DNA of 64,000 nt from Agarivorans aestuarii (GCF_019670125.1 NZ_AP023033.1:3683501-3747500), one strand, 5' to 3'; positions 35,999 through 45,089 are shown, numbered from the stretch's first letter. The notes: generated from the letters alone by a model not told the origin. Numbers and translations are program-made.

Positions 35999-36010
35999 TT
36001 GGTTTACCAA
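35999..36010. promoter_or_regulatory. Perfect GntR-type operator before the anhydrogalactose dehydrogenase gene
   Basis: TTGGTTTACCAA fits TTGGTNNACCAA exactly; the symmetry extends to AAATTGGTTTACCAAATT. It is 39 bp upstream of the ATG, a position suited to repression. Confidence 0.7.
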
Positions 36011-36048
36011 ATTTGTTTTATCTCCACTGGGAATCTAAAGGAAGTTAG

Positions 36049-37497
36049 ATGAGCACAGTTACTCACAAAATGTTTATCAATGGTGAATGGTTAGAATCAG
36101 CTACCGGCAACACCATTGAAGTTGTAAATCCAAGTAACGAACAGTTGGTTGGCTATGCTCCGCAAGCGAGCCGTGAAGAAGCAGCTAATGCTTTACGCTC
36201 ATCAGAAGCGGCTCAAAAAGACTGGGCTAAATTACCGGCACAAAAACGTGCAGAACTAGTAGCAGCACTAGCAGACGAATTAGAAGCAGACGCTGAGCGT
36301 TACGCCGAAATGATTACCCAAGAACAAGGCAAACTGCTAAGTGATGCACGTGGCGAAGTAGCCGGTTCTGTTGGATTTTTGCGTTACGCTGCTGAATCAG
36401 CTCGCCGCATTGAAGGCGAGATAGTCACCAGCGAAAATCAAGACGAACAGATTTGGATCCAACGTGTGCCTTTTGGCGTAACCGTGGGCCTGCTAGCTTG
36501 GAACTACCCGCTAGCGCTTGCGGCACGCAAACTAGGTAACGCCTTAGTCACCGGCAATACCATGGTAGTAATGCCACCAGCAGACACTCCGCTCACGGTA
36601 TTAGAGTTCTCAAAACTAATCGCTAAAGTAGGTTTCCCTAAAGGCGTCGTAAACATTGTTTCAGGCCTAGGTGGTGAGGTAGGCGACGAGCTAGTGCGCA
36701 ACCCTATTACTAAGCTTGTGACTCTAACCGGCAGCTCGGAAGTAGGCTCTATTTTATACCGCTCTGCTTCAGAGAACATTACAGCACTAAACCTAGAGCT
36801 TGGCGGCAAAGCGCCGTTTATTGTACTAAACGACGCCAACATCGACGAAGTTGTTGAAATCGCGGTTAACTCTGGCTTTGGCAACTGTGGCCAAATTTGT
36901 ACGTCTAACGAGCGCATGTATATCCATAAAGCGATTTACGCAGAGTTTATGGATAAGTTCATCGCTAAAGTGAAGCAACTTAAGATAGGCGACCCAATGT
37001 TAGCTAGCACTGACGTTGGCCCTAAAGTTAATGCTCGCGAAGTGGAAAAACTGGTTGAGATGATCAGCAAAGCCAAGGCCGAAGGCGCAACCATCGCTTG
37101 TGGTGGCGGAAAACCAAGTGGCGAAGAGTTTGCCAATGGTTACTGGTTTGAACCTACCGTGGTTACCGATGTAAACAACCAAATGGACATCATGAAACAA
37201 GAAGTGTTTGGCCCAGTTGTAGCTGCAATGCCAATTGATAACCTAGAGCAAGCATTACAGTATGCCAACGACATCGACTTAGGTTTGTCTGGCTACGTAT
37301 ATACCAACGACATGCGCAAAATCATGCAAGTTGTTAACGAATTAGAGGTCGGCGAAATCTATGTTAATCGCCCGAATGGTGAGCTATTAAATGGCTTCCA
37401 TACAGGCTTTAAACGCAGTGGTATCGGCGGCGAAGATGGGAAATACGGCTTGGAGGGATACTTGCAGAAGAAAACCATTTACCTGAACTACCAGTAA
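36049..37497 (+). CDS. Aldehyde dehydrogenase, probable 3,6-anhydro-L-galactose dehydrogenase
   Basis: The 482-residue protein is an NAD(P)-dependent aldehyde dehydrogenase resembling AldA. Active-site residues are Asn152 (AWNYP), Glu250 (LELGGK) and Cys284 (GQICTSNER). It has normal family length and no signal peptide. In the agarolytic setting it should oxidise 3,6-anhydro-L-galactose to 3,6-anhydro-L-galactonate (EC 1.2.1.92), feeding the cycloisomerase. An odd feature is VVMPPADTP at about 173-181, where most aldehyde dehydrogenases have KPSE/KPAE; the conserved Lys, which helps bind the cofactor ribose or phosphate, is Met here. GGAAG precedes the ATG. Divergent from the GntR gene and bearing a perfect operator, it is clearly part of the pathway. 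Exact substrate is inferred. Confidence 0.88.
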   Translation: MSTVTHKMFINGEWLESATGNTIEVVNPSNEQLVGYAPQASREEAANALRSSEAAQKDWAKLPAQKRAELVAALADELEADAERYAEMITQEQGKLLSDARGEVAGSVGFLRYAAESARRIEGEIVTSENQDEQIWIQRVPFGVTVGLLAWNYPLALAARKLGNALVTGNTMVVMPPADTPLTVLEFSKLIAKVGFPKGVVNIVSGLGGEVGDELVRNPITKLVTLTGSSEVGSILYRSASENITALNLELGGKAPFIVLNDANIDEVVEIAVNSGFGNCGQICTSNERMYIHKAIYAEFMDKFIAKVKQLKIGDPMLASTDVGPKVNAREVEKLVEMISKAKAEGATIACGGGKPSGEEFANGYWFEPTVVTDVNNQMDIMKQEVFGPVVAAMPIDNLEQALQYANDIDLGLSGYVYTNDMRKIMQVVNELEVGEIYVNRPNGELLNGFHTGFKRSGIGGEDGKYGLEGYLQKKTIYLNYQ

Positions 37498-37532
37498 TCT
37501 TTTTTATTCCTTTTGACAATTGTTAGCACTTT

Positions 37533-37562
37533 GCCTTGGTAGTCATACCAAGGCCTTTTTTT
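37533..37562 (+). terminator. Terminator after the aldehyde dehydrogenase gene
   Basis: GCCTTGGTA/TACCAAGGC with a four-base loop is followed by C and TTTTTTT. Confidence 0.85.
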
Positions 37563-37662
37563 ATCTTCCCTTCCGAGAGCTTGCTCACCAACACTCCCCT
37601 TCTGCAAAACAAAAACAATAACTTGATCACACACCTTACAACAGGTTAACAATGAACATAAA

Positions 37663-37674
37663 TTGATCGACCAG
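37663..37674. promoter_or_regulatory. GntR-type operator-like site before GH16 agarase
   Basis: TTGATCGACCAG has two mismatches to TTGGTNNACCAA and lies 62 bp upstream of the ATG. A half-site, AGGTTAAC, is 14 bp to the left. Confidence 0.35.
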
Positions 37675-37735
37675 ATCGCATAAATAGGTTAATAACTGTG
37701 CGATATTTGTTATCACACTAAACAGGGAGATAACA

Positions 37736-39097
37736 ATGAAAGGATTCACTAAGCACCCACTACTATTAGCCTGCGGTTTAGGTTTATCACTCAGTATTTA
37801 TGCGGCAGACTGGGATAATATCCCAATTCCAGCAGAGCTAGACCCAGGACAAAGCTGGGAGTTACAAGAAAGCTATTCAGATTCTTTTAACTATTCGGGT
37901 AAGCCAAGCTCCTTTACCAGCAAATGGAAAGACGCTTACTTTCATAACTGGACAGGCCCTGGCCTCACCTACTGGTCAAGCGATGAATCGTGGGTTGGTG
38001 ATGGTAACTTAATTATTAGTGCATCTCGCCGCCAAGGCACTAACCAAGTTAATGCTGGGGTTGTCACCTCTAAAACCAAAGTGAAATACCCAATTTTCTT
38101 AGAAGCCAACATTAAGGTAAGCAACTTAGAGCTCTCTTCTAACTTTTGGTTACTAAGTGAAAACGACCAGCGCGAGATTGATGTTCTGGAAGTGTATGGC
38201 GGTGCGCGCCAAGACTGGTTTGCCAAAAACATGTCAACCAACTTCCACGTATTCTTCCGTAACAACGATAACTCAATTAGCAGTGACTTTAACGACCAAA
38301 CACACAATACCCCTACTTGGGGCAATTACTGGCGTGAAGGCTTCCACCGTTTTGGCGTTTACTGGAAAAGCCCCACTGAGGTGACCTTCTACATTAATGG
38401 CCAAAAAACCACTAAAGGCGCTTGGAGCCAAGTGGTAATGAAAGATAAAGATTATACCGGTGCCATACTAGATAAAAGCCGTTACAACATGGATCAAGAA
38501 ATGTTCATTATTCTTGATACCGAGGACCATTCTTGGCGCTCTGAAGCAGGCCATATTGCCACCGATGCAGACCTAGCAGATGGCGATAAAAACAAAATGT
38601 ACGTAGATTGGATTAGGGTTTACAAACCTACTGGTGGCAGCACTACTCCGCCAACAGGCGGCATTACTCCACCTAGCGGTTATACCAACCTTCAAGTGGC
38701 TCACTCTAACTTATGCCTAGATGTGAAAAGCGGCGCATTATGGAACGGTAGCACCTATCAACAGTGGTCATGCAACACCGGTAACAATAACCAGCGTTTC
38801 CAATTTACTGCTTTAGCTAATAACGAATACAGCATTAGCGCAAAAGTAAGCCAACTATGTATGGAGCTAGCATCTGGCAGCTCTGCAGACGGCGCTAAAG
38901 TTCAACAATGGGTTTGTAACCACGCCAATACAAGCCAAGTATGGAGTCTTGTAGATAAAGGCAGCAATACCTTTGAAATCCGCAATAAACAAAGCGGCAA
39001 ATGTTTAGAAATAGCCAACAATTCGGGCGCTAATGGCGCAGATCTTAGACAATGGTCATGTGATGGAGGTACCAACCAACGTTTTAAATTCCAGTAG
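37736..39097 (+). CDS. Secreted GH16 beta-agarase with C-terminal CBM13
   Basis: The 453-residue precursor starts with a signal peptide of about 23 residues (ending IYA). The GH16 domain (about 25-298) has the catalytic motif EIDVLEVYGG, with Glu147 nucleophile, Asp149 and Glu152 acid/base. A Thr/Pro/Gly linker (about 301-316) leads to a ricin-type CBM13 lectin (about 317-453) with three QxW repeats (QQWSC, QQWVC, RQWSC) and paired cysteines. This layout is typical of endo-acting agarases that cut agarose to neoagarotetraose and neoagarohexaose. GGGAG lies before the ATG. It is the last intact gene of the agar cluster and is followed by a terminator. It supplies oligosaccharides to the GH50 enzymes and the porin. 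Confidence 0.95.
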   Translation: MKGFTKHPLLLACGLGLSLSIYAADWDNIPIPAELDPGQSWELQESYSDSFNYSGKPSSFTSKWKDAYFHNWTGPGLTYWSSDESWVGDGNLIISASRRQGTNQVNAGVVTSKTKVKYPIFLEANIKVSNLELSSNFWLLSENDQREIDVLEVYGGARQDWFAKNMSTNFHVFFRNNDNSISSDFNDQTHNTPTWGNYWREGFHRFGVYWKSPTEVTFYINGQKTTKGAWSQVVMKDKDYTGAILDKSRYNMDQEMFIILDTEDHSWRSEAGHIATDADLADGDKNKMYVDWIRVYKPTGGSTTPPTGGITPPSGYTNLQVAHSNLCLDVKSGALWNGSTYQQWSCNTGNNNQRFQFTALANNEYSISAKVSQLCMELASGSSADGAKVQQWVCNHANTSQVWSLVDKGSNTFEIRNKQSGKCLEIANNSGANGADLRQWSCDGGTNQRFKFQ

Positions 39098-39122
39098 TAT
39101 TTTTTAGCAATTCCTTCCTTTG

Positions 39123-39152
39123 GCCAGTGGTGATAATACCACTGGCTTTTTT
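39123..39152 (+). terminator. Terminator after GH16
   Basis: GCCAGTGGT/ACCACTGGC with a six-base loop is followed by TTTTTT. Confidence 0.85.
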
Positions 39153-39184
39153 AAATCCAAATAGCTATGGCTTAATACTTCAGC

Positions 39185-39310
39185 TTACTTACTGGGTGCA
39201 CAGCAACTAGAGCGAACCAATAACTGAGTGGGCACAATGGTGTCTTGGCTGGCTTTACTGCCCTGTAATATCTTCATTAGCGTATTGGCGGCGGCTTTGC
39301 CGATGTGTTC
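39185..39310 (-). pseudogene. C-terminal remnant of a LacI-family regulator
   Basis: The last 42 codons of a small open frame read IGKAAANTLMKIL, then TIVPTQLLVRSSC, the typical end of LacI-family proteins (IG-x-x-A...LP-x-x-LV-x-R-x-S). Nothing of the DNA-binding or central domain precedes it; instead the frame continues into integrase sequence. It does not match the C-terminus of the LacI regulator at 22105-23082, so it is a scrap of a different gene. It appears to have been joined by deletion or recombination at about 39310. Confidence 0.75.
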
Positions 39311-40138
39311 GTTTAAACCACCCTTCATTCTATTTGCTGAAATTAGCCATTGTTGCCTTTCAAGATCAATCTCTTCCCATCGCGCACCTGCAGCTTCTGC
39401 TGGGCGAACACACGTCATAAGTTGCCGCATAAACGCTGATTTAATGATAAAAGGTAGACGAGGACTGCATTACATTACGAATTAAACTAGGAAGCTCTTG
39501 TATATCAATAGAAGGATTATGAGTGCCATGATTCGCCTTAAAGGCTTCCGCTAAACCTGATAGCGGGTTGGAGTGAATAACACCAGTATTGACAGCATAG
39601 GTGGCTATTTGATTAAGTTTAGTTCTTGTTTTTTTGCAAGGTTTCTAAGTGATTGCTCTTTTCGAGTGGACTTAAAGCATCTATAACGATTGGCGCTGAA
39701 ATATCTGGCATAGGCAACAAAGCTTAGGAAACTCGTGCAACTCTAATAAGCGCCAAGCCTTACTTGCGGTAAGCTCATCAATACGCTTTCGCTGCTTCCA
39801 ACGTTTAAACCAGCGTTTGGCTACTACTTGAAGAGTTTGGCTGTATTCCAGTTCTGCCTCTTTTCTCATTTGCTGGCTATGAACTTTAGGGTCTATCCCT
39901 GCCGCCACTAATGCCCTTGCTTCCGATCTTTTCCGGCGGCATCTGCAAGTGAAACTTCGGGATACTGACCAAAACTGATTTTGAAGTGCTTCTTGCTGAT
40001 TGGTACAACATAATCAAAAAACCACGACTTACTGCCATTAGGGCGGACTCGCAGTGATAAACCATCTCCGTCAGCCAAGGAGTATTCTGACAGCTTGGCT
40101 TTAGCTTGCTTTATCTGAGTGTTAGTTAGCGGTACCGC
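39311..40138 (-). pseudogene. Frameshifted P4-type tyrosine integrase remnant
   Basis: Reading from 40138 downwards, conserved segments of the DUF4102/P4 integrase family appear in order but in different frames. They are LTNTQIKQAK with LADGDGLSLRVRPNGSKSW, then ISFGQYPEVSLADA, RSEARALVAAGIDP, MPDISAPIVIDAL, ATYAVNTGVIHSNPLSGL, and LMTCVRPAEAAGARWEEIDL. At least three frameshifts interrupt it, the first near 39945. The expected start codon is GTA. The region with the catalytic Arg-His-Arg-Tyr after the first Arg (TCVRPAEA) is missing and replaced by the LacI scrap. It lies about 190 bp from the 3' end of tRNA-Leu, the usual place for an island integrase. It cannot make an active enzyme. Confidence 0.85.
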
Positions 40139-40172
40139 TGTTCAGGCCATTCGTTCAAGCCCTCATTGGCAT

Positions 40173-40212
40173 GGGGTTACTTGGAATTATCTGGGGTTAC
40201 ATTCAGGGTTAC
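40173..40212. repeat. Short direct repeats upstream of the integrase remnant
   Basis: GGGGTTAC occurs at 40173-40180 and 40193-40200, and GGGTTAC at 40206-40212. The first two are spaced exactly 20 bp. Such repeats between the tRNA and an integrase gene may be arm-type integrase binding sites. Confidence 0.4.
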
Positions 40213-40296
40213 ATAAAGAATCTGGATTTAACAAGACGACAAAAAACGTCTCTGGACTGAAAATGGAGGTAAACGTTGATTTCAAAACGTAAAAAA

Positions 40297-40316
40297 GCCG
40301 TCACTAGGACGGCTTT
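40297..40316 (-). terminator. Terminator after tRNA-Leu
   Basis: AGCCGTC/GACGGCT with a five-base loop is bordered by A6 on the left, giving TTTTTT on the minus strand just past the tRNA. T5 on the right makes it potentially bidirectional. Confidence 0.75.
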
Positions 40317-40325
40317 TTCTTAATT

Positions 40326-40412
40326 TGGTACCAGAGGCCGGACTTGAACCGGCACGCTATCACTAGCGGGGGATTTTGAATCCCCTATGTCTACCAATTT
40401 CATCACTCTGGC
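40326..40412 (-). tRNA. leuX: tRNA-Leu (anticodon CAA)
   Basis: The 87-nt minus-strand sequence folds as a class II tRNA. The acceptor stem is GCCAGAG/CTCTGGT-like with encoded CCA, the anticodon stem is GGGGA/TCCCC around TTCAAAA giving anticodon CAA, and there is a long variable arm (CGCTAGTGATAGCG) and a T-loop GTTCAAGTC. It reads UUG. An integrase remnant follows its 3' end. In E. coli the CAA leucine tRNA is leuX, also next to a P4-type integrase gene (intB) and near lptG. Confidence 0.95.
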
Positions 40413-40446
40413 ATTTATTTTTTACTCGCCTTAGCGAGTGATTGGC

Positions 40447-40474
40447 ATTATAAGCTGCGTTTTTAGATTGGCAA
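40447..40474 (-). promoter_or_regulatory. Sigma-70 promoter of tRNA-Leu
   Basis: On the minus strand TTGCCA (40474-40469) and TATAAT (40452-40447) are separated by 16 bp, a near-consensus promoter. The leader then contains a small hairpin (ACTCGC/GCGAGT) before the tRNA. Confidence 0.75.
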
Positions 40475-40623
40475 GCGCTTTTTGTTTTTAAGCCCACTAA
40501 GTGTTTAAGAATTGTGCTAGCAAGCGCCTAGTTGCAGAAAGTGGCAGATTTTACTGCTTAGATTAACTCTCAGCCAGCCGAGATTTGCTACCATACAGGA
40601 AACTAATTAGAGGCAATAAAACA

Positions 40624-41094
40624 ATGGCTGACGCTAGCGCTACCACTTCACTGCCAACCGCAGGTTTCTTTCGCCGTTTAGGGGCTTATATCTACGATGC
40701 CTTAATGGCTGTTGCTATTGGTATGGTCGCCACCATGCTTGGCTTAGCAATGGTGGCTATTGGTACCAGCATAGGTGCAATTACCTTACCCGAGGGCATG
40801 GAGCACTCTACTTACTTGGTTAGCCAAATTTGGTTTCAAGGCTTAATTTGGGGCAGCATCATAACGTTCTATATTTGGTTTTGGCATAACCATGGCCAAA
40901 CTATAGGTATGCGCGCGTGGCGCTTGCGAGTGCAGAATAAAGATGGCTCCAACATCTCTTATACCCAAGCGCTTATTCGTTTATTCACATCGGCATTGGG
41001 AGCGGGAAATTTGATGGTAATAGTCACCAAAGACAATACTGCCTTCCAAGATATTTGGGGCAGATGCCAAGTGGTGACCTTACCTAAAAAGTAG
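40624..41094 (+). CDS. RDD-family membrane protein
   Basis: From the ATG at 40624, with GAGG about 10 bases upstream, the product has 156 residues. It contains the RDD signature region (GFFRRLGAYIYDALMAV), two or three hydrophobic segments (about 20-50, 70-90) and the family end motif with DIWGRCQVV. RDD proteins are small inner-membrane proteins, a few implicated in Na+/H+ exchange; no function is known for this one. It is convergent with lptG, with a gap of only 2 bases between stop codons. A reading from 40585 would add 13 residues with no ribosome-binding site. Confidence 0.85.
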   Translation: MADASATTSLPTAGFFRRLGAYIYDALMAVAIGMVATMLGLAMVAIGTSIGAITLPEGMEHSTYLVSQIWFQGLIWGSIITFYIWFWHNHGQTIGMRAWRLRVQNKDGSNISYTQALIRLFTSALGAGNLMVIVTKDNTAFQDIWGRCQVVTLPKK

Positions 41095-41096
41095 CG

Positions 41097-42164
41097 CTAG
41101 GTTCTGCGATTAATTAAGAAGAAGGCAATACCTAGTACCAATATGCTAGGTATTGCGGCACTTAAATAAGGCGGCACGCCATACACCAAGCTCATTGAAC
41201 CAAGCACTTGATCTAAGATGTAATAGCTAAACCCGGCAACCACACCCAGCATAATTTTAGCGCCCATACTTGAGCTTCTCAGTGGCCCAAATACAAAGGA
41301 TAAAGCCAACAGCATCATTATGCCGGTAAGAATAGGCATCATTAGCTTACGTGCTAAGGCAAGTTCGTAACGCGCGGGATCTTGGCGATTCTGTTTTAAA
41401 TAACCGATGTAAGAATACATTCCAGAAATAGACAGATCGTGCGGTTTAATGGTTACTACACTGAGTTTATCGGGTGTTAAAGTACTGCTCCAAGGGTAGT
41501 TTTCATAACGGGTTTCAACCACACCGTCATCGCTAAAATCAATCACCTTGGCTTCACGAATCACCCAACGATTAGTATCGTAAAATGCTTGATTACCTTC
41601 TACTTGTTGATACAGCTCGGCGTCGTCATTAAAGCGATAAATGGTGATGTTAAATAGCTCTTTGCTCTCTTGAACTTCACCAATATTAACAAAGCTCTCG
41701 CCATCTTTAGCCCATACACCGCGCTGCACCGCTACCATAGCACCGCCCGACATTTTGCTCGAACGCAGTTCCTTAGCGGCCATATCGGCACGTGGAGCCA
41801 CATACTCGCCCAATAACATCATCGCTATCATCATCGGTACCGCTGTTTTAAGTACCGCAACAGCAATATTAAAACGCGACAGGCCAGAGCTTTGCATTAC
41901 CACTAGCTCACTGGTGCTAGCAAGCGAGCCCAAGCCAATCAATGAGCCTAGTAAAGCAGCCATTGGAAAGAATATTTCTAGCTCGCGAGGCACACTAAGT
42001 AATACATACCAAAGCGCATCAACAATTTGGTAATCACCTTGGCCTACGCTGCCAAGCTGCTCAACAAATTTCACGATCATGCTCAAGCTTTGCAAAGTAA
42101 CCAGTACCAGCAAGCTCGACATGATGATGGTGCGGCCTATATACCAATCAATTATCCGAAACAC
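41097..42164 (-). CDS. lptG: LPS export permease LptG
   Basis: The 355-residue protein is one of the two permease subunits of the LptB2FG ABC transporter, which extracts lipopolysaccharide from the inner membrane. It has three N-terminal TM segments, a periplasmic jellyroll domain (about 130-265) and three C-terminal TM segments ending in INRRT. The opening MFRIIDWYIGRT is typical of LptG. Its start overlaps the lptF stop by 17 bases, indicating translational coupling. LptB and LptC are not in this window. Confidence 0.95.
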   Translation of the reverse strand: MFRIIDWYIGRTIIMSSLLVLVTLQSLSMIVKFVEQLGSVGQGDYQIVDALWYVLLSVPRELEIFFPMAALLGSLIGLGSLASTSELVVMQSSGLSRFNIAVAVLKTAVPMMIAMMLLGEYVAPRADMAAKELRSSKMSGGAMVAVQRGVWAKDGESFVNIGEVQESKELFNITIYRFNDDAELYQQVEGNQAFYDTNRWVIREAKVIDFSDDGVVETRYENYPWSSTLTPDKLSVVTIKPHDLSISGMYSYIGYLKQNRQDPARYELALARKLMMPILTGIMMLLALSFVFGPLRSSSMGAKIMLGVVAGFSYYILDQVLGSMSLVYGVPPYLSAAIPSILVLGIAFFLINRRT

Positions 42165-43263
42165 AGGCCTTTCCTTTAACTTTTCCGCGAACTTTTAAAT
42201 AGTACTCACTACGTAAGAATAGATAACTGAGCGCTATAAACAGCATAAGAACATGCACCGACCACAAACCTACTTCGGGCGATATCTTGCCTTCTTCTAA
42301 GGCACTTCTGGCTGCACTAAGCATCAAGTAATAGCTTAAATACAGCAAAATAGCAGGCAACAGTTTAGCGTAACGACCTTGACGTGGATTAACTGCAGCT
42401 AAGGGCACCACCATTAGGGTTAAGATAGGGATAGTAAGCGGCAGAGAAATACGCCATTGTAACTCGGCTATTTGCGTTAGATCGTCAGAGCCAATCAATT
42501 GCTTGGTGGGCAAAGACCACAAACGGCGTTGCGATTGGTTGCCTTCTTGCTCTCGCAAATACACCCGATAACGCTCGAAGTGCAGAATACTGTAGTCCAG
42601 CTCTTCTGGTGCTTGCTCATAACGTTTGCCATTAGTAAGCACCATCCATTGAGAGCCGTCGGTGCGCCTTTCAATGCCACCTTCTTCCGCCATTACCACC
42701 GACGGGCGAGTATCACTGCCCTCTGCTGGGGTATGCGCTACAAATACTTTTTCAAGATGTTGGCCTTTGTTTTCGATTTGCTCCACAAAGGTCACCACCC
42801 CGCCACCCAAGGACTCAAAACGCCCTTGCACCAATATCGATATTCCGGCTTCTGCGTCCATTTGGTCAAATAGCTGTTGCTCTAACTCGTTGGTATATGG
42901 GCTTAAATATAAAGTATTAAAGCCTGCTGCTAAGGTAGACAACAAACCCAATACCATGGTGTCACGCAGTAATTGGGCGGTACTGTAACCACAGGCTTGT
43001 AGCACCACCATTTCACTATCGGCGTATAAGCGACCATGAGCCACCAAAACACCAATAAACATGCTAATTGGCAGGATAAGAATCAAAAAGGCAGGCATGT
43101 TCAATAACATGACCTTGGCGATAATTTCACCTGCAACATTGCCTTCAGCTGCTTGAGATAAGACTCGAACAAACTTTTGCGAGGTAAAAATCAATAATAA
43201 AACAGCCAACACCGCCAGTTGGGTTTTTGCTGTTTCTTTAAATAAGTAACGGAATATTAGCAC
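42148..43263 (-). CDS. lptF: LPS export permease LptF
   Basis: The 371-residue partner permease of LptG begins MLIFRYLFKETAKTQ, typical of LptF. It has TM segments at about 12-32, 50-75 and 95-120, a periplasmic jellyroll (about 130-260) and three C-terminal TM segments. It is divergent from pepA, the same arrangement as in E. coli and many Gammaproteobacteria. The 190-base gap to pepA must hold both promoters. Confidence 0.95.
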   Translation of the reverse strand: MLIFRYLFKETAKTQLAVLAVLLLIFTSQKFVRVLSQAAEGNVAGEIIAKVMLLNMPAFLILILPISMFIGVLVAHGRLYADSEMVVLQACGYSTAQLLRDTMVLGLLSTLAAGFNTLYLSPYTNELEQQLFDQMDAEAGISILVQGRFESLGGGVVTFVEQIENKGQHLEKVFVAHTPAEGSDTRPSVVMAEEGGIERRTDGSQWMVLTNGKRYEQAPEELDYSILHFERYRVYLREQEGNQSQRRLWSLPTKQLIGSDDLTQIAELQWRISLPLTIPILTLMVVPLAAVNPRQGRYAKLLPAILLYLSYYLMLSAARSALEEGKISPEVGLWSVHVLMLFIALSYLFLRSEYYLKVRGKVKGKACVSDN

Positions 43264-43455
43264 TCAGTCATTCACTTCAAACATAGAACTTTGCTGGTAA
43301 TAGCAAAAAATTCAGATAAACTTTCTATTTTTTACAGTTTCACATAGCAATATGTGCCTGTATAGCTCATATTTATTTAAACAGTAGATAGAATCGGCCG
43401 CCCGTTCTAGCAGGTAAGCTATCTTAACCCAGTTTTGGAGATTGTAGGAGTATTC

Positions 43456-44964
43456 ATGGAGTTTAGCGTAAAAAGCGGTAGCCCGGAGAAGCAACGTAGT
43501 GCGTGTATAGTTGTAGGTGTGTACGAACCACGTCGTTTATCGCCCGTTGCAGAACAACTCGACAAAATTAGCGATGGCTATATTAGCGCCTTATTACGTC
43601 GCGGAGATTTAGAAGGCAAAGCTGGCCAAGTACTGTTGTTGCATCATGTACCTAACGTATTAAGTGAGCGCGTATTATTGGTTGGCTGTGGTAAAGAGCG
43701 TGAATTAAACGAGCGCCAATACCGCCAAATCATTACCAAAACCATTAATACCTTAAACGAAACCGGCTCTATGGAAGCGGTGTGTTTCTTACCTGAGCTG
43801 CATGTTAAATCGCGCAATACTTACTGGAAGGTTCGCCAAGCGGTAGAAACCACCCAAGAAACGCTCTACAGCTTTGATATGCTTAAAAGCAACCGTGAAG
43901 AAACTCGTCGTCCGCTACGTAAAATTGTATTTAACGTGCCTACCCGCCGCGAGCTCACCATTGGTGAAAGCGCCGTACAACATGGATTAGCGGTAGCCCA
44001 AGGGGTTAAACACGCTAAAGACCTAGCCAACTTGCCACCTAACATTTGTAATCCTGCGTACTTGGCTGATCAAGCCAAAGAGCTACAAAGCAATTACGAC
44101 AACGTAAAAGTAACCACCCTAGGTGAAGCCCAAATGGCGGCTCTTAAAATGGATTCTTACTTAGCCGTTGGGCGTGGCTCAGACAACGAATCAATCATGA
44201 GTGTGATTGAGTATTGTGCGCCAGGCTGCGAAGACCAAAAACCGATTGTATTGGTAGGTAAAGGGCTTACTTTTGACTCTGGTGGTATTTCTTTAAAACC
44301 AGGCGCAGGCATGGATGAAATGAAATACGACATGGGCGGTGCTGCAGGAGTTTACGGCACCATGAAAGCTTTGGCCGAGTTACAACTGCCGCTTAAAGTG
44401 ACCGGTATTCTAGCAGGTTGTGAAAATATGCCTGGTGGTAATGCTTATCGACCAGGTGACGTGATCACTACGATGTCGGGCATTACTGTAGAAGTGCTAA
44501 ATACCGACGCCGAAGGCCGCATGGTATTGTGTGACGTACTTACCTATGTAGAGCGTTACGAGCCAGAATTAGTGATTGATGTGGCTACTCTAACGGGCGC
44601 TTGTGTGGTTGCACTAGGCCACCATACCTCCGGCTTAATGACGCCGCATAATCCACTTGCACACGACTTACTCAACTGTGCCGAGCAAAGTGGCGACAAA
44701 ACTTGGCGCTTACCATTAGGTGAAGAATACCAAGAGCAACTAAACAGTAACTTTGCCGACATGGCCAATATTGGCGGAAAAACTGCGGGCTCTATTACCG
44801 CAGCTTGTTTCTTGTCGCGCTTTACCAAAAAGTACAACTGGGCTCACCTCGATATTGCAGGTACAGCTTGGAAAAGCGGTGGCGAGAAAGGCGCAACTGG
44901 TCGCCCTGTGCCATTGCTTACTCAATTCTTAATTAGCAAAACTGATCAAGAAATAGAAGAATAA
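43456..44964 (+). CDS. pepA: Leucyl aminopeptidase (cytosol aminopeptidase)
   Basis: The ATG at 43456 has TAGGAG 5 bases upstream; an earlier in-frame TTG lacks this. The 502-residue M17 metallopeptidase removes N-terminal residues from peptides and in E. coli also binds DNA as XerC/D accessory factor. Signature [10 protein letters not shown] (near 353) and the metal-site stretch [16 protein letters not shown] (near 275) are intact. It is divergent from lptF and followed by holC and valS, conserved synteny. A terminator-like hairpin lies 23 bases past the stop. Confidence 0.97.
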   Translation: MEFSVKSGSPEKQRSACIVVGVYEPRRLSPVAEQLDKISDGYISALLRRGDLEGKAGQVLLLHHVPNVLSERVLLVGCGKERELNERQYRQIITKTINTLNETGSMEAVCFLPELHVKSRNTYWKVRQAVETTQETLYSFDMLKSNREETRRPLRKIVFNVPTRRELTIGESAVQHGLAVAQGVKHAKDLANLPPNICNPAYLADQAKELQSNYDNVKVTTLGEAQMAALKMDSYLAVGRGSDNESIMSVIEYCAPGCEDQKPIVLVGKGLTFDSGGISLKPGAGMDEMKYDMGGAAGVYGTMKALAELQLPLKVTGILAGCENMPGGNAYRPGDVITTMSGITVEVLNTDAEGRMVLCDVLTYVERYEPELVIDVATLTGACVVALGHHTSGLMTPHNPLAHDLLNCAEQSGDKTWRLPLGEEYQEQLNSNFADMANIGGKTAGSITAACFLSRFTKKYNWAHLDIAGTAWKSGGEKGATGRPVPLLTQFLISKTDQEIEE

Positions 44965-44987
44965 GCCAATCCGCTTGTTCACTAGAA

Positions 44988-45012
44988 GGGAGCATTTGCT
45001 CCCTCTTTTCTT
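44988..45012 (+). terminator. Terminator after pepA
   Basis: GGGAGCA/TGCTCCC with a TT loop is followed by TCTTTTCTTTT. Confidence 0.75.
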
Positions 45013-45089
45013 TTCAGGGCAAAATTTCTTGCTCAAAGGCCTAAAACTAAGCATTGCCGTGCATATTTCAAACAAGTAGTCTCTAGCGT

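Larger units (their letters stand above)
35706..36048. promoter_or_regulatory. Divergent control region of GntR gene and anhydrogalactose dehydrogenase gene
   Basis: The 343 AT-rich bases contain operator-like sites at 35749-35760, 35906-35917 (two mismatches) and 35999-36010 (perfect), a CRP-like site at 35948-35963 and a 16-bp palindrome at 35965-35980. No gene is evident. Confidence 0.65.

Noticed and set aside
39185-39430. Intact small gene
   Set aside because: The frame is open but joins halves of two unrelated families, both truncated, so it is treated as debris.
43312-43494. Minus-strand frame of 60 codons between lptF and pepA
   Set aside because: It crosses the pepA start and the divergent promoter gap, with no ribosome-binding site or family resemblance.
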